DNA of 64,000 bases from JAWKMZ01 sp041391965 (GTDB lineage: Bacteria > Bacteroidota > Bacteroidia > Flavobacteriales > Flavobacteriaceae), in assembly GCA_041391965.1 (NCBI GenBank), contig JAWKMZ010000003.1:1-64000 (forward strand). Reading direction: 5' to 3'. The translations under genes and the position numbers were made by a program. Below the pieces are notes generated by a model that was not told the origin of the DNA, did no database searches, and worked only from the letters and a program-made list of their open reading frames with translations. Positions 27,601 to 34,712 of the stretch are shown piece after piece. Every line of letters starts with the position of its first letter. Within the stretch, counting starts at the first letter, position 1.

Positions 27601-29898
27601 GAAACTGCAAGTCCATTTTGCTCAGCAACTTCAAGTGTAATAATTGTTTCACCTTCTGATGCCTTAACACTGACAGCTACAGAAACCTCTAATGTAACTT
27701 GTGATAATAACCAAGGAACTATTACAGCTATTGCAACAGGTGGTTGGGGTACGTATCAATATGAATTGACTGGTGCTGCAACGGTTGGATATACACCTAA
27801 TGGTACATTTACAAACTTGTCAGCAGGAGCTTATACTGTCAATGTGATGGATTCAGGAGACTGTATTGCTTCCGTAGATGTGACCCTTTCAGTGCCAGTA
27901 CCAATTAATGCAACCTTTACTCCTAACACAACGTTGTTGTCTTGTTTTGGAGATCAAAATGCGAGTATCAGTATCACTAATGTAACTGGAGGTCAAGGAA
28001 CTAACTATATTTATACACTCAATACCATTTTGCCAACAGCAAGCTCTTCAGGACCACAAACATCTAACGTTTTTGGAAATTTAGGAGCTGGTACTTATTC
28101 GGTTACAATAACCGATGGTTATGGTTGTGAATCCACATCAACAAACATTGTTATTGATGAACCAACAACAATACAAGCAAGTTTAGTAACAACAACCACT
28201 CAAACTTGTTTGACAGAAGCAACCCTTACTTTGAGTGCTACAGGTGGAACAGGAGCATACACCTATAGTGATAGTAGTTCATTTGCGACAGTTTTAGGCT
28301 CGTTTGCATCCTCTACAACATTTTCTGTTCCAGTTGGGACTTACATGTATTATGTAAAAGATGCCAATGGATGTGTTGCAATTGTGTCTAATGAAATTAC
28401 CATTGATCCACTTCCAACATTGGTTGTTAATTTGCAATCGGCCAATCCGACTATTAATTGTGCTGGTGATAATACAGGAAGTATAGTTGCCACAGCTCAA
28501 GGTGGTTTAGGCAATTATGTCTATACCTTGGAAGACACTTTAGGCAATACAATTGCTGCAGTTCAAAATAGTCCTGGTGTATTTACAGAACTTGTTGCAG
28601 GTACTTATGTGGTTGCGGTCGAAAGTGGCGATTGTGCCACCACATCAGCTCCAATAACTATTACAGAACCTGACACACCATTAGAAGTCACCTATAACGT
28701 CACTGATGTTTCTTGTTACGGAAGTAATAATGGTTCTATAGAAATTATAGCTACAGGAGGTACAGGAATTATTAAATACGCCATTTCGCCTCAATTAAAT
28801 CAATTTTTTGAAACTAATATTTTTGAAAACCTTTATCCAGGTACTTATGATGTTATCGTACAAGATGTTATGGGTTGTTATATAACATTTAATTTTACGA
28901 TTACCGAACCAGCTCCAGTAATTGTCAGCATCGTGCCAGGATCTATATTACCTACACTTTGTGAAGGGGATAATGAAGGAGAATTCAGTATTGACATTTC
29001 TGGAGGTACTTTGCCATACAGTGTGAGTTTAGATGCTTATGATGGCCCTTACACCACAGGAACTTCTACACAAACTCAATTTGATTTTACAGGATTAGAA
29101 GGTGGAGATCATACTGTTTTTGTAAGAGATGCTATGAGTTGCGAATCGGAATGGAATATCACTTTCCCTGAATCTGTAAAAATTGATCCTGTTGTAAACA
29201 TAGAATATGCTTGCGAAAATAACCATTCTGTCAATACAGTAACAGTGACAGTAGATGATAGCATTACCAATCCAGCCGATTTGGATTATTCTTTAGATGG
29301 AGGTACATATCAAGCAAGTAACATCTTTTTAAATGTAACTCCAGGGAATGACCATTATATTGATGTTCGACATACCAACGGTTGTATCAAAAGAACCGAA
29401 CTTTTTGATATTTTACAATTTGATCCACTAACCCTTATTTTAACGGAAGGTGGCTTAAACGAAATTATCGCTTTAGTTAGTGGTGGTGCAAGTCCGTATT
29501 CGTTTTCACTTAATGATGAAGACCAAGGAAATTCCAATACATTTTTGATAACCGAATCAGGCAATTATACAGTTGTAGTGACTGACAGTAATGGTTGTAC
29601 AGCTATTGCCAGCATCTATCGTGAATATGTTGGACCTTGCATTCCAGACTATTTTACGCCAAATGGCGATGGCGTTAGTGATGGTTGGGCTCCTGGGTGT
29701 GTGGATAACTATCCAAATCTTGAGTTTGACATTTTTGATAGATATGGACGTAAAGTTGGTACCTATCATCAAGGGCAATATTGGGATGGTAGATATAACA
29801 ATGTTCCATTACCAACTGGAGATTATTGGTATGTTGTAAGACTTAACAGCCCAGAAATTGATAAAGATTTTGTTGGTCATTTTACACTTTACAGATAA
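21697..29898 (+). CDS. sprB: Giant surface adhesin SprB, SprB repeats and CHU_C sorting domain
   Basis: 2,733 residues. A signal peptide (1-25, ending AYAQ) is followed by a globular N-terminal domain (~30-350) and a DUF11-like segment (~352-450, IVEDDLGNNIGN...FQNTGNDNATNFTIRDIL). A long array of SprB-type repeats of roughly 70-95 residues follows (~700-2600), each with motifs like GGTPPYSYSIDG and GTYTITIQDANGCT. The C-terminus is a CHU_C type B sorting domain (YFTPNGDGVSDGWAPG ... DFVGHFTLYR). SprB is exported by T9SS and moved along the cell surface by the gliding motor. It is shorter than F. johnsoniae SprB (~6,500 residues), mainly in repeat number. The 8.2-kb frame is unbroken. Confidence 0.9.
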   Translation: MKKPTFSKIASIVLLLFLGLQAYAQNYVPFTPRFDQDIKGDIVLIGNNILGPDNNAFNDNTAYNHNVDMQYIDIDGDASTFSSSSADLEIPNPNCYEIKYAGLYWGAVSKGDAPITNVKFKGPGGTYNDVVGTVIYNANGVATGDSYPYSCYADVTSIVKSLPNNLGTYTVANVSSAEGATGTFDPYNGTGYSAGWSLFVVYEDPTLPGKSITSFDGFSAISSSVNLDVPISGFRTIPAPAPVRANFAFATLEGDKPIQNDRLLLNGVPLSAADRPANNFFDSSVTQLDATPVNNRNPNSTNTLGFDTGVMVVPNPGNTVIANDATSATVRLESNQDVYFQYFFAFAVEIIEPHIVLTKIVEDDLGNNIGNQTVGLGSPLNYIIGFQNTGNDNATNFTIRDILPINIIFNYPQDLVLPPGVSVLSYNPATREIVFSVEDYVVEQNDPVSEIRIEVQVVDTCNQLADACSNIINNQAFATYNGFFNPNFTISEDPSYSSNTGCLLTPQATNFLADLDDCLFNQSEVLCGASVDLTAANGYDAYSWSTDPSGTPVIGTTQTITVTQVGTYYVHNTATAPCQSIDQVFTVTAYGGNITNPVIPYADEVVTCPNDGKLLPNIFLCGANDSRNIQTSIAGASSLIWEQLDEGSCAAVSNPDCANENDSCTWNQVGTGPDFLANTSGQFRVTINFSGGCFVQFYFNVYQNLLNPTVTSTDIICTTPGSITVGNVPSGYEYSLDNVNFQSSNVFSIATAGFYTVYIRQIGVATNPCVFTVPDIQIRQRDFTVSSIVVQPLCNGDKGSIHLAANDVEPQYFFSLYNGATLVNSVGPIVENNYTFANLNPGTYTATVETEDGCTYTDDIAIIEPPLLTATAALTIPLTCTDGEITVYPVGGTPPYFYFVNSTTVFQTVPEIVVTAPGVYDILVMDSNNCSATTTITVDAIPAPDFTIATTNILCSDANTGSISINVTATNGNSLQYSIDGGTTFFNSPVFTGLAAGNYQVVIQYTSGASACLTTPQAVTITTSLAIAGTATLTTPYTCTTNGTITVSGVSGGTPPYSYSIDGVNFQTGATFSGLTDGTYTITIQDANGCTFNANQITIDPLNPPTDLMFSNSPLTCPSNTSTVTITGTTGGIGTLEYQIIAPASSATAYQTSTVFSGLAPDTYTFQVKDSNDCTYAESFTIAPLPQLTVSTMLTKDLDCTAAPDAVITGTISGGTAPFTYAVSINGAAYTSLGTTGSPFSYSATTSGTYQFKITDANGCIAESGVITVNPISMPEINLVTQVKNILCNGDSNGAIQITINPNVGTPPFAINVYNNTTSTDYGTQTSSLPSGTYTITLTDAKSCTATDTIAIGEPDPITVNYHTIDITCSSGGVSQGSIIIDNVTGGTAPYNYFVTGTNGYSNSELNATGSTSVSFNVVNFGLYQINVVDANGCSVLIQDVLIASPPTDLDITITSTVDCLTGGEAVVSVGSALSSSGPFFFSIYEGPMSVYPNPPGTWLPEDSPGSQSATFTGLTPGVTYTFIVYDSATNCSYYEPAATPIPTNSTLTATAVSSNNITCTGSADGNVSFTINSIYATSTSIDYEIFDSLSLATTGVSGSGIVPANGFLNVTNLGPLPFGNYYVLIRETSGPNSGCSIVTIPFNISESAIPLDLTVSVDQNANCNPNSGIISAVGHDGTAPYQYQITTSAVAPLATDPAWASVSTFNMDAGTYYVHVMDAYGCIVSSLAQVLPMDPSPIISAAVNNQCTAVEGAYEIDVALTNAGMPPYSFSIDGGTFQTQSLPFTISNLMSGTHTVEIKDVNGCGNVVSVTIETELGLTPAVTALPTCNNDDGAVTVTGFGGSGNYTYTINPNPTSITLTGNVFSGVPTGIYTVTVTDMTTSCSKDATISLPAATAPSFTTLPTAVTCFGDNSGSFEINVSGYSGPYTYEVFDNLGTSVTGSVAANTTTNPETVTGMTAGNFTVVITETASPFCSATSSVIIVSPSDALTLTATETSNVTCDNNQGTITAIATGGWGTYQYELTGAATVGYTPNGTFTNLSAGAYTVNVMDSGDCIASVDVTLSVPVPINATFTPNTTLLSCFGDQNASISITNVTGGQGTNYIYTLNTILPTASSSGPQTSNVFGNLGAGTYSVTITDGYGCESTSTNIVIDEPTTIQASLVTTTTQTCLTEATLTLSATGGTGAYTYSDSSSFATVLGSFASSTTFSVPVGTYMYYVKDANGCVAIVSNEITIDPLPTLVVNLQSANPTINCAGDNTGSIVATAQGGLGNYVYTLEDTLGNTIAAVQNSPGVFTELVAGTYVVAVESGDCATTSAPITITEPDTPLEVTYNVTDVSCYGSNNGSIEIIATGGTGIIKYAISPQLNQFFETNIFENLYPGTYDVIVQDVMGCYITFNFTITEPAPVIVSIVPGSILPTLCEGDNEGEFSIDISGGTLPYSVSLDAYDGPYTTGTSTQTQFDFTGLEGGDHTVFVRDAMSCESEWNITFPESVKIDPVVNIEYACENNHSVNTVTVTVDDSITNPADLDYSLDGGTYQASNIFLNVTPGNDHYIDVRHTNGCIKRTELFDILQFDPLTLILTEGGLNEIIALVSGGASPYSFSLNDEDQGNSNTFLITESGNYTVVVTDSNGCTAIASIYREYVGPCIPDYFTPNGDGVSDGWAPGCVDNYPNLEFDIFDRYGRKVGTYHQGQYWDGRYNNVPLPTGDYWYVVRLNSPEIDKDFVGHFTLYR

Positions 29899-29920
29899 CT
29901 ATAACTAAAAAATTAATCAC

Positions 29921-30892
29921 ATGAAACAATTAACAACATATATTCTTTTTTTGGTTATCACTTATAGTTATGGCCAAGAGCTAAATTTGCCAACTTGGAC
30001 ACAATATTTAGCCGACAATGATTTTGTAATCTCTCCAACTTATGCAGGAATTGGCGATAATTTGCGTATTAGAGCTAACGGATTGACACAATGGGTTGGT
30101 ATTAAGGATGCTCCAGAAAACCAAGCTTTGTATGCCGATTTTAGAATTGCTGATCGTTCAGGGGTTGGCGTATCTTTATACAATGACAAAAACGGAAATA
30201 CTTATCAAAAAGGGGTTAAATTTTCGTTTGCACACCATCTTATCATCGATTATTATACAAAACAATATTTGTCCTTCGGAATTTCATATAATATCAATAG
30301 TTTTAGGGTCGATATCAATAATTTTCATCCAACTTACGAAATTCCTATCGTAGATCCGAGTATTACAGATGATAGATCAATTACCAATAACAACTTTGAT
30401 ATTGGCGCTTTGTACAGATTTAAAGGTTTTTATTTTAGTTTTAATGCCAGCAACATCTTAAAAAAGAATACAGACGATTTTATAGGTGCTGAACCCAATC
30501 AGCTTTTAAATTATCAAATCTATTCAGGTTTAATCATTCAAAGTCAAACCAACAAAAAGATAGAATTTGAACCTTCTGTGTATTATCAATTATTTGGTAG
30601 TGATAAGCGGTCAAGTACAGACATTAATTTTAAATACCGACATTATAACAGGTCTGACGATTATTATTGGGTAGGCATTTCGTATAGGTTTCTTAACGAC
30701 CAGTTTTTTAAACCCTTAAACATTGGTCCTATGGCAGGTATAATGAAATCTAAATTTTATTTTGCTTATTCATATCAAATCACAACCAATGAATTAGCTG
30801 GTTATAATTCTGGCACACATATGATTACTGTAGGTGTTGATTTTCTGCAAGGCATCAGTAATTGTGCCTGTGCTAAGAGTCCAGTTCATTAA
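29921..30892 (+). CDS. sprF: PorP/SprF family T9SS outer membrane protein
   Basis: The 323-residue protein has a signal peptide (1-18, ending SYGQ) and alternating beta strands of a PorP/SprF barrel, with typical elements PTWTQYLADNDFVISPTYAG, GDNLRIRANGLTQW and a terminal GTHMITVGVDFLQG strand. SprF is needed for secretion or surface attachment of SprB in F. johnsoniae and is the partner for its CHU_C domain. It starts 23 bp after sprB, completing the sprC-D-B-F order. Cys residues at the extreme C-terminus (CACAKS) are a small oddity. Confidence 0.88.
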   Translation: MKQLTTYILFLVITYSYGQELNLPTWTQYLADNDFVISPTYAGIGDNLRIRANGLTQWVGIKDAPENQALYADFRIADRSGVGVSLYNDKNGNTYQKGVKFSFAHHLIIDYYTKQYLSFGISYNINSFRVDINNFHPTYEIPIVDPSITDDRSITNNNFDIGALYRFKGFYFSFNASNILKKNTDDFIGAEPNQLLNYQIYSGLIIQSQTNKKIEFEPSVYYQLFGSDKRSSTDINFKYRHYNRSDDYYWVGISYRFLNDQFFKPLNIGPMAGIMKSKFYFAYSYQITTNELAGYNSGTHMITVGVDFLQGISNCACAKSPVH

Positions 30893-31025
30893 TTATTGGT
30901 GTTTGAACTGATGGAGTGTTTTTTTAGCAGTCATTGCTAATATGTTTGAAAAAAGGCATGGATAATATCTTTTGATTTTTTTAATAGAAGATTTGTATTT
31001 AGTTTTAAAAGAATAAATTATTGAC

Positions 31026-31033
31026 TATATTTG
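31026..31033 (+). promoter_or_regulatory. Candidate -7 element (TATATTTG)
   Basis: A perfect TAnnTTTG lies 48 bp before the ATG of the sugar dehydrogenase gene. The -33 position holds only a TTT-rich stretch (31003-31006), so this is a partial match. Confidence 0.35.
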
Positions 31034-31081
31034 TATAGTATTGATTAATAGCCAAATTCATTCCAAATTCTATTCATTATT

Positions 31082-32866
31082 ATGAAAACTTGGCTATTTA
31101 TTTTCGTCTTTATTAGTTTATTTTGTACATCACTATTCGCTCAACTACCAGAACATTATTCAACGGAATTAGTACAAAGCAGTTATTCGCAACCCATGGG
31201 AACGCTTTTTAATGCTGATGGCACTAAAATGTTTGTATGGACCTATGCTGGGAAAATATTTGTTTCCAATTGGGATGGAACGCAGTACGTAAAACAAACC
31301 GATCCTGTTTTGGATATTTCTGAAGAGGTAGGTGCTTGGAGAGATTTTGGACTTTTAAGCATTGCTTTAGACCCTAATTTTGATACCAATGGACTTGTTT
31401 ATCTGTTTTATGTGGTTGACAGACATTATTTGTTTAATTATGGTACCTCAAATTATAATGCCAATACAAACACGTACTATCAAGCATCCATAAGTAGAAT
31501 AACACGGTATCAATTAAATATTAACCAACAACCAATGACTACAGATTATAGCAGTAGGTTTGTGTTGTTGGGTGAAACAAAAGAAACTGGTATTCCACTT
31601 TTGTATGAGTCACATGCTGGAGGATGTATGGTTTTTGGGACTGATGGAACATTAATGGTTACAACAGGTGATAATGCAAGTTATAATACGACAGATACAG
31701 GAAGTGTAAGCCATACATATTATCAACAAGCTATTAACGATGGTATTTTAAGACCAGAAGAAAATGTTGGTGCTTTAAGAAGTCAAATGCCAACATCACT
31801 TTGTGGTAAAATACTAAGGCTCGATCCAGCAACAGGTAATGGTGTTTCGTCCAATCCGTTTTATGATAGCAATAATCCACGTTCACCATTATCTCGTTTT
31901 TGGGCAATGGGTTTTAGAAATCCGTTTAGAATGTGTTTAAAACCAGATAGTGGAAGTACTAATCCTGCTGATGCTAATCCAGGAATGTTGTTTGTAGTAG
32001 ATGTTGGTTGGAATACTTGGGAAGACTTACATATTATAGACAAACCTGCACTTAACGCTGGTTGGCCTTTATATGAAGGACAAAGTAAATTGAATAGTTA
32101 TTACAATAGTGGAACTACAAACCCAGAAGAAGGCAATCAGCTATTTAAAAATTTATGTGTGCAACCAACCTCGTTTACAGATAATTCAAATCTTGTAGAT
32201 AGAAGGCATACCCATAGCAGACCAGCAGTAACATGGAGACATGGCACCAATGATGCCAGAGTACCTTGGTTTAGTGGTACCACACCAACCGATCCAAAAG
32301 TGGGAGCTTCTGGATCACCAACAACAGGTATTTTATTTAAAGGAAACACAGGAGTTTCTGGTGTTTTTATAACAGGAACAGCTTTTGGAGCGTCTATGCA
32401 AAACAAGTATTTGTTTACTGATTATGCTGCCAATTGGATTAATGTTGGTACGTTAAACGCTTCAAACACACCTTGGTTGAGTGATGTGTCTGCTTTTGCA
32501 CCTGCTAATTTTGGTACAGGAATTGTGCATATGATGCAAGATCCATTAGATGGTTCAGTATATTACACCAATATTTTTGATGGAACTATTCGTCGTTTAA
32601 GCTTTTATGATGAAACGCTTAACACTAATAATTTTGATGAAAATTCAATAACATTTTATCCAAATCCAACAAAAGATCAGCTGCATATTTCAGGAATTTC
32701 TGATAACTTTCAATTGGATATTTTTAATATTTCTGGACAATTGTTACTTTCAAAAGCATTAAATGGGGATACTAATATTCAACTTTCATTAAGTTCTGGG
32801 CTGTATGTAGCTAAAGTTGAGTTAGTGTCTGGACTACATATAATTCGGAAAATTATTGTTAAATAA
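31082..32866 (+). CDS. Secreted glucose/sorbosone-dehydrogenase-like protein with T9SS type A tail
   Basis: The 594-residue protein has a signal peptide (1-20, ending LFAQ) and a six-bladed propeller of the PQQ-dependent glucose/sorbosone dehydrogenase (GSDH) family. Recognisable motifs are GLLSIALDPNFDTNGLVYLFY (split), the blade segment CGKILRLDPATGNGV, GFRNPFRMC and a VDVGWNTWEDLH motif. Residues ~520-594 are a Por-type tail (ITFYPNPTKDQLHISGI ... SGLYVAKVEL ... RKIIVK). It should be exported by T9SS and oxidise a sugar or related alcohol at the cell surface; substrate and cofactor use are not known. Confidence 0.85.
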   Translation: MKTWLFIFVFISLFCTSLFAQLPEHYSTELVQSSYSQPMGTLFNADGTKMFVWTYAGKIFVSNWDGTQYVKQTDPVLDISEEVGAWRDFGLLSIALDPNFDTNGLVYLFYVVDRHYLFNYGTSNYNANTNTYYQASISRITRYQLNINQQPMTTDYSSRFVLLGETKETGIPLLYESHAGGCMVFGTDGTLMVTTGDNASYNTTDTGSVSHTYYQQAINDGILRPEENVGALRSQMPTSLCGKILRLDPATGNGVSSNPFYDSNNPRSPLSRFWAMGFRNPFRMCLKPDSGSTNPADANPGMLFVVDVGWNTWEDLHIIDKPALNAGWPLYEGQSKLNSYYNSGTTNPEEGNQLFKNLCVQPTSFTDNSNLVDRRHTHSRPAVTWRHGTNDARVPWFSGTTPTDPKVGASGSPTTGILFKGNTGVSGVFITGTAFGASMQNKYLFTDYAANWINVGTLNASNTPWLSDVSAFAPANFGTGIVHMMQDPLDGSVYYTNIFDGTIRRLSFYDETLNTNNFDENSITFYPNPTKDQLHISGISDNFQLDIFNISGQLLLSKALNGDTNIQLSLSSGLYVAKVELVSGLHIIRKIIVK

Positions 32867-32992
32867 TAACTTTATTAAGGATATAAAAAATCTTACATCA
32901 TAGGATAATTGGTATAGTTTTTTTGATAGTATGTAACTTTTTAAGCCAAATCACGTCTTATAAATACATCAATCAATTTAAAATCAATTATC

Positions 32993-33331
32993 ATGAGAGA
33001 AGATAAACAATTATTAGTCATCACACACTTGAGCCAATTGGTAACTTTAATTACTGGCTTTGGTAGCTTGATTGTGCCATTAATACTTTGGGCAACACAA
33101 AAGGAAAAAGTATTTCAAATGGATACACACGGAAAAAACATCATTAATTTTCAACTGAGTTTGATTGTGTATGCCATTATTTGTATCCCTTTGATTTTGC
33201 TATTTGGTTTAGGTTTGTTAGGCTTTGTGGTTTTAGGTATTGTAGCTGTTATATGTCCAATAATTAATGCTATAAAAACAAACAATGGCGAAACACCAAC
33301 CTATCCTTTATCTTTTAATTTTATTAGTTAA
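32993..33331 (+). CDS. DUF4870 family membrane protein
   Basis: The 112-residue protein begins MREDKQLLVITHLSQLVTLITGFGSLIVPLILW, then QMDTHGKNIINFQLSL, which is the DUF4870 (Tic20-like) signature. Three to four membrane helices fill almost the whole length. The function is unknown. It is a single gene with a bidirectional terminator just downstream. Confidence 0.85.
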   Translation: MREDKQLLVITHLSQLVTLITGFGSLIVPLILWATQKEKVFQMDTHGKNIINFQLSLIVYAIICIPLILLFGLGLLGFVVLGIVAVICPIINAIKTNNGETPTYPLSFNFIS

Positions 33332-33352
33332 TTAAGTTTATAAAGATAAAGC

Positions 33353-33382
33353 AAAACGCTCACTAAAAAGTGAGCGTTTTTT
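33353..33382. terminator. Bidirectional terminator between DUF4870 gene and dnaN
   Basis: A perfect 12-bp stem (AAAACGCTCACT / AGTGAGCGTTTT) with an AAAA loop has A and T tracts on both sides, serving the convergent genes. Confidence 0.88.
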
Positions 33383-33414
33383 ATAAATAAGCGTCTTGAT
33401 TTTTTGTTTTGTGA

Positions 33415-34533
33415 TTAGTTATTAAGCATCACAGGCATTACAAGCATGGTCACTTGTTCGCCTTCATCCAAACCATCAATTGGAGTTAAAATTCCTGCTC
33501 TGTTTGGCAAACTCATTTCTAATTGTACGTCATTTGCACTCAAATTATTCAACATTTCAGTTAAAAAACGTGAATTGAACCCTATTTGCATATCATCACC
33601 TTGATAATCACAAGTTAAACGTTCTTCTGCTTTGTTTGAATAATCAATATCTTCAGCAGAAATATTAAGTTCAGCACCAGCAATTTTTAAACGGATTTGA
33701 TGCGTTGTTTTATTTGAAAAAATACTTACACGACGAACCGAATTTAAAAATTGTGTTCTGTCTATCGTTAACTTATTCGGATTTTCTTTTGGAATAACCG
33801 CTTCATAGTTAGGATATTTTCCATCAATCAAACGACACACTAATTCAGAATTTTCAAAAGTGAACCTTGCATTAGAATCATTGTACTCAATAGTAACCGC
33901 TTCATCGCTTGCAGCTAAAATTCCTTTTAAAAGATTTAAAGGTTTTTTGGGCATAATGAACTCTGCAACCTGATTGGCTTTAACATCTTCTCGTGTGTAT
34001 TTTACTAATTTATGAGCATCAGTAGCAACAAAAGTTAAACCTTCTGTTGAAAATTGAAAAAACACACCACTCATTACTGGGCGTAAATCGTCATTTCCAG
34101 CAGCAAAAATAGTTTTGCTTATAGCGGTTGCTAAAATATCACCAGAAATGGTTGTTGTACTCGGATTTTCTAAAGTTACTGCTTTTGGAAATTCATTTCC
34201 GTCAGCATATGCCAAAGCGTATTTACCATGGCTAGAACTTATCTCAACAGTATTATTGTCTTCAACCACAAAGGTTAATGGTTGTTCTGGAAATGTTTTT
34301 AAAGTGTCTAACAGCAATCTTGCTGGTAAAGCAATGCTTCCTTGGCTATTGCTTTCCACCTCAACAGATGATGACATAGTAGTTTCTAAGTCGCTTGCAG
34401 AAACTGTAAGCTTTGAATCATTCAATTCAAAAAGGAAATTATCTAAAATAGGTAAGGTGTTAGAATTGTTGATAACACCACCTAATACTTGTAATTGCTT
34501 AAGTAAATAGGTACTTGATACGATAAACTTCAT
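33415..34533 (-). CDS. dnaN: DNA polymerase III subunit beta (sliding clamp)
   Basis: The 372-residue protein matches full-length DnaN throughout: the N-terminal SSTYLLKQLQVLGGVI, central MSGVFFQFSTEGLTFVATDAHKL (split), VRRVSIFSNKTTHQIRL and the C-terminal VTMLVMPVMLNN. It forms the dimeric ring that tethers the replicative polymerase to DNA in the cytoplasm. It is not next to dnaA here, as is usual in Bacteroidetes. It shares a 179-bp divergent promoter region with the S8 protease gene. Confidence 0.95.
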   Translation of the reverse strand: MKFIVSSTYLLKQLQVLGGVINNSNTLPILDNFLFELNDSKLTVSASDLETTMSSSVEVESNSQGSIALPARLLLDTLKTFPEQPLTFVVEDNNTVEISSSHGKYALAYADGNEFPKAVTLENPSTTTISGDILATAISKTIFAAGNDDLRPVMSGVFFQFSTEGLTFVATDAHKLVKYTREDVKANQVAEFIMPKKPLNLLKGILAASDEAVTIEYNDSNARFTFENSELVCRLIDGKYPNYEAVIPKENPNKLTIDRTQFLNSVRRVSIFSNKTTHQIRLKIAGAELNISAEDIDYSNKAEERLTCDYQGDDMQIGFNSRFLTEMLNNLSANDVQLEMSLPNRAGILTPIDGLDEGEQVTMLVMPVMLNN

Positions 34534-34564
34534 GTATGTTTATTTTGTATAGGTTTTAAAAAAG

Positions 34565-34572
34565 CAAATATA
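34565..34572 (-). promoter_or_regulatory. Candidate -7 element of dnaN (TATATTTG on minus strand)
   Basis: CAAATATA on the + strand reads TATATTTG toward dnaN, ~32 bp before its start. A TTT-rich -33 region lies about 20 bp upstream. Confidence 0.4.
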
Positions 34573-34664
34573 TTTTATTAAACTGATAATAGTAAAGGTT
34601 ATTTATACAATTTTATTAACAGTCTGTATTGTATGATTATGAATGGGACAAATTGTGTTAAATG

Positions 34665-34696
34665 TTGGTTAATCTGTATAAAAAAAGGTAATTTTA
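34665..34696 (+). promoter_or_regulatory. Candidate promoter of the S8 protease gene
   Basis: TTG at 34665-34667 and TAATTTTA at 34689-34696 (one mismatch to TAnnTTTG), 21 bp apart, 17 bp before the first possible start. The spacing is slightly long. Confidence 0.35.
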
Positions 34697-34712
34697 CGAC
34701 CTTATTAATAAA

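Noticed and set aside
23800..29500. Regularly spaced similar segments that might suggest a CRISPR array
   Set aside because: They are coding SprB repeats with no identical short repeats or unique spacers.
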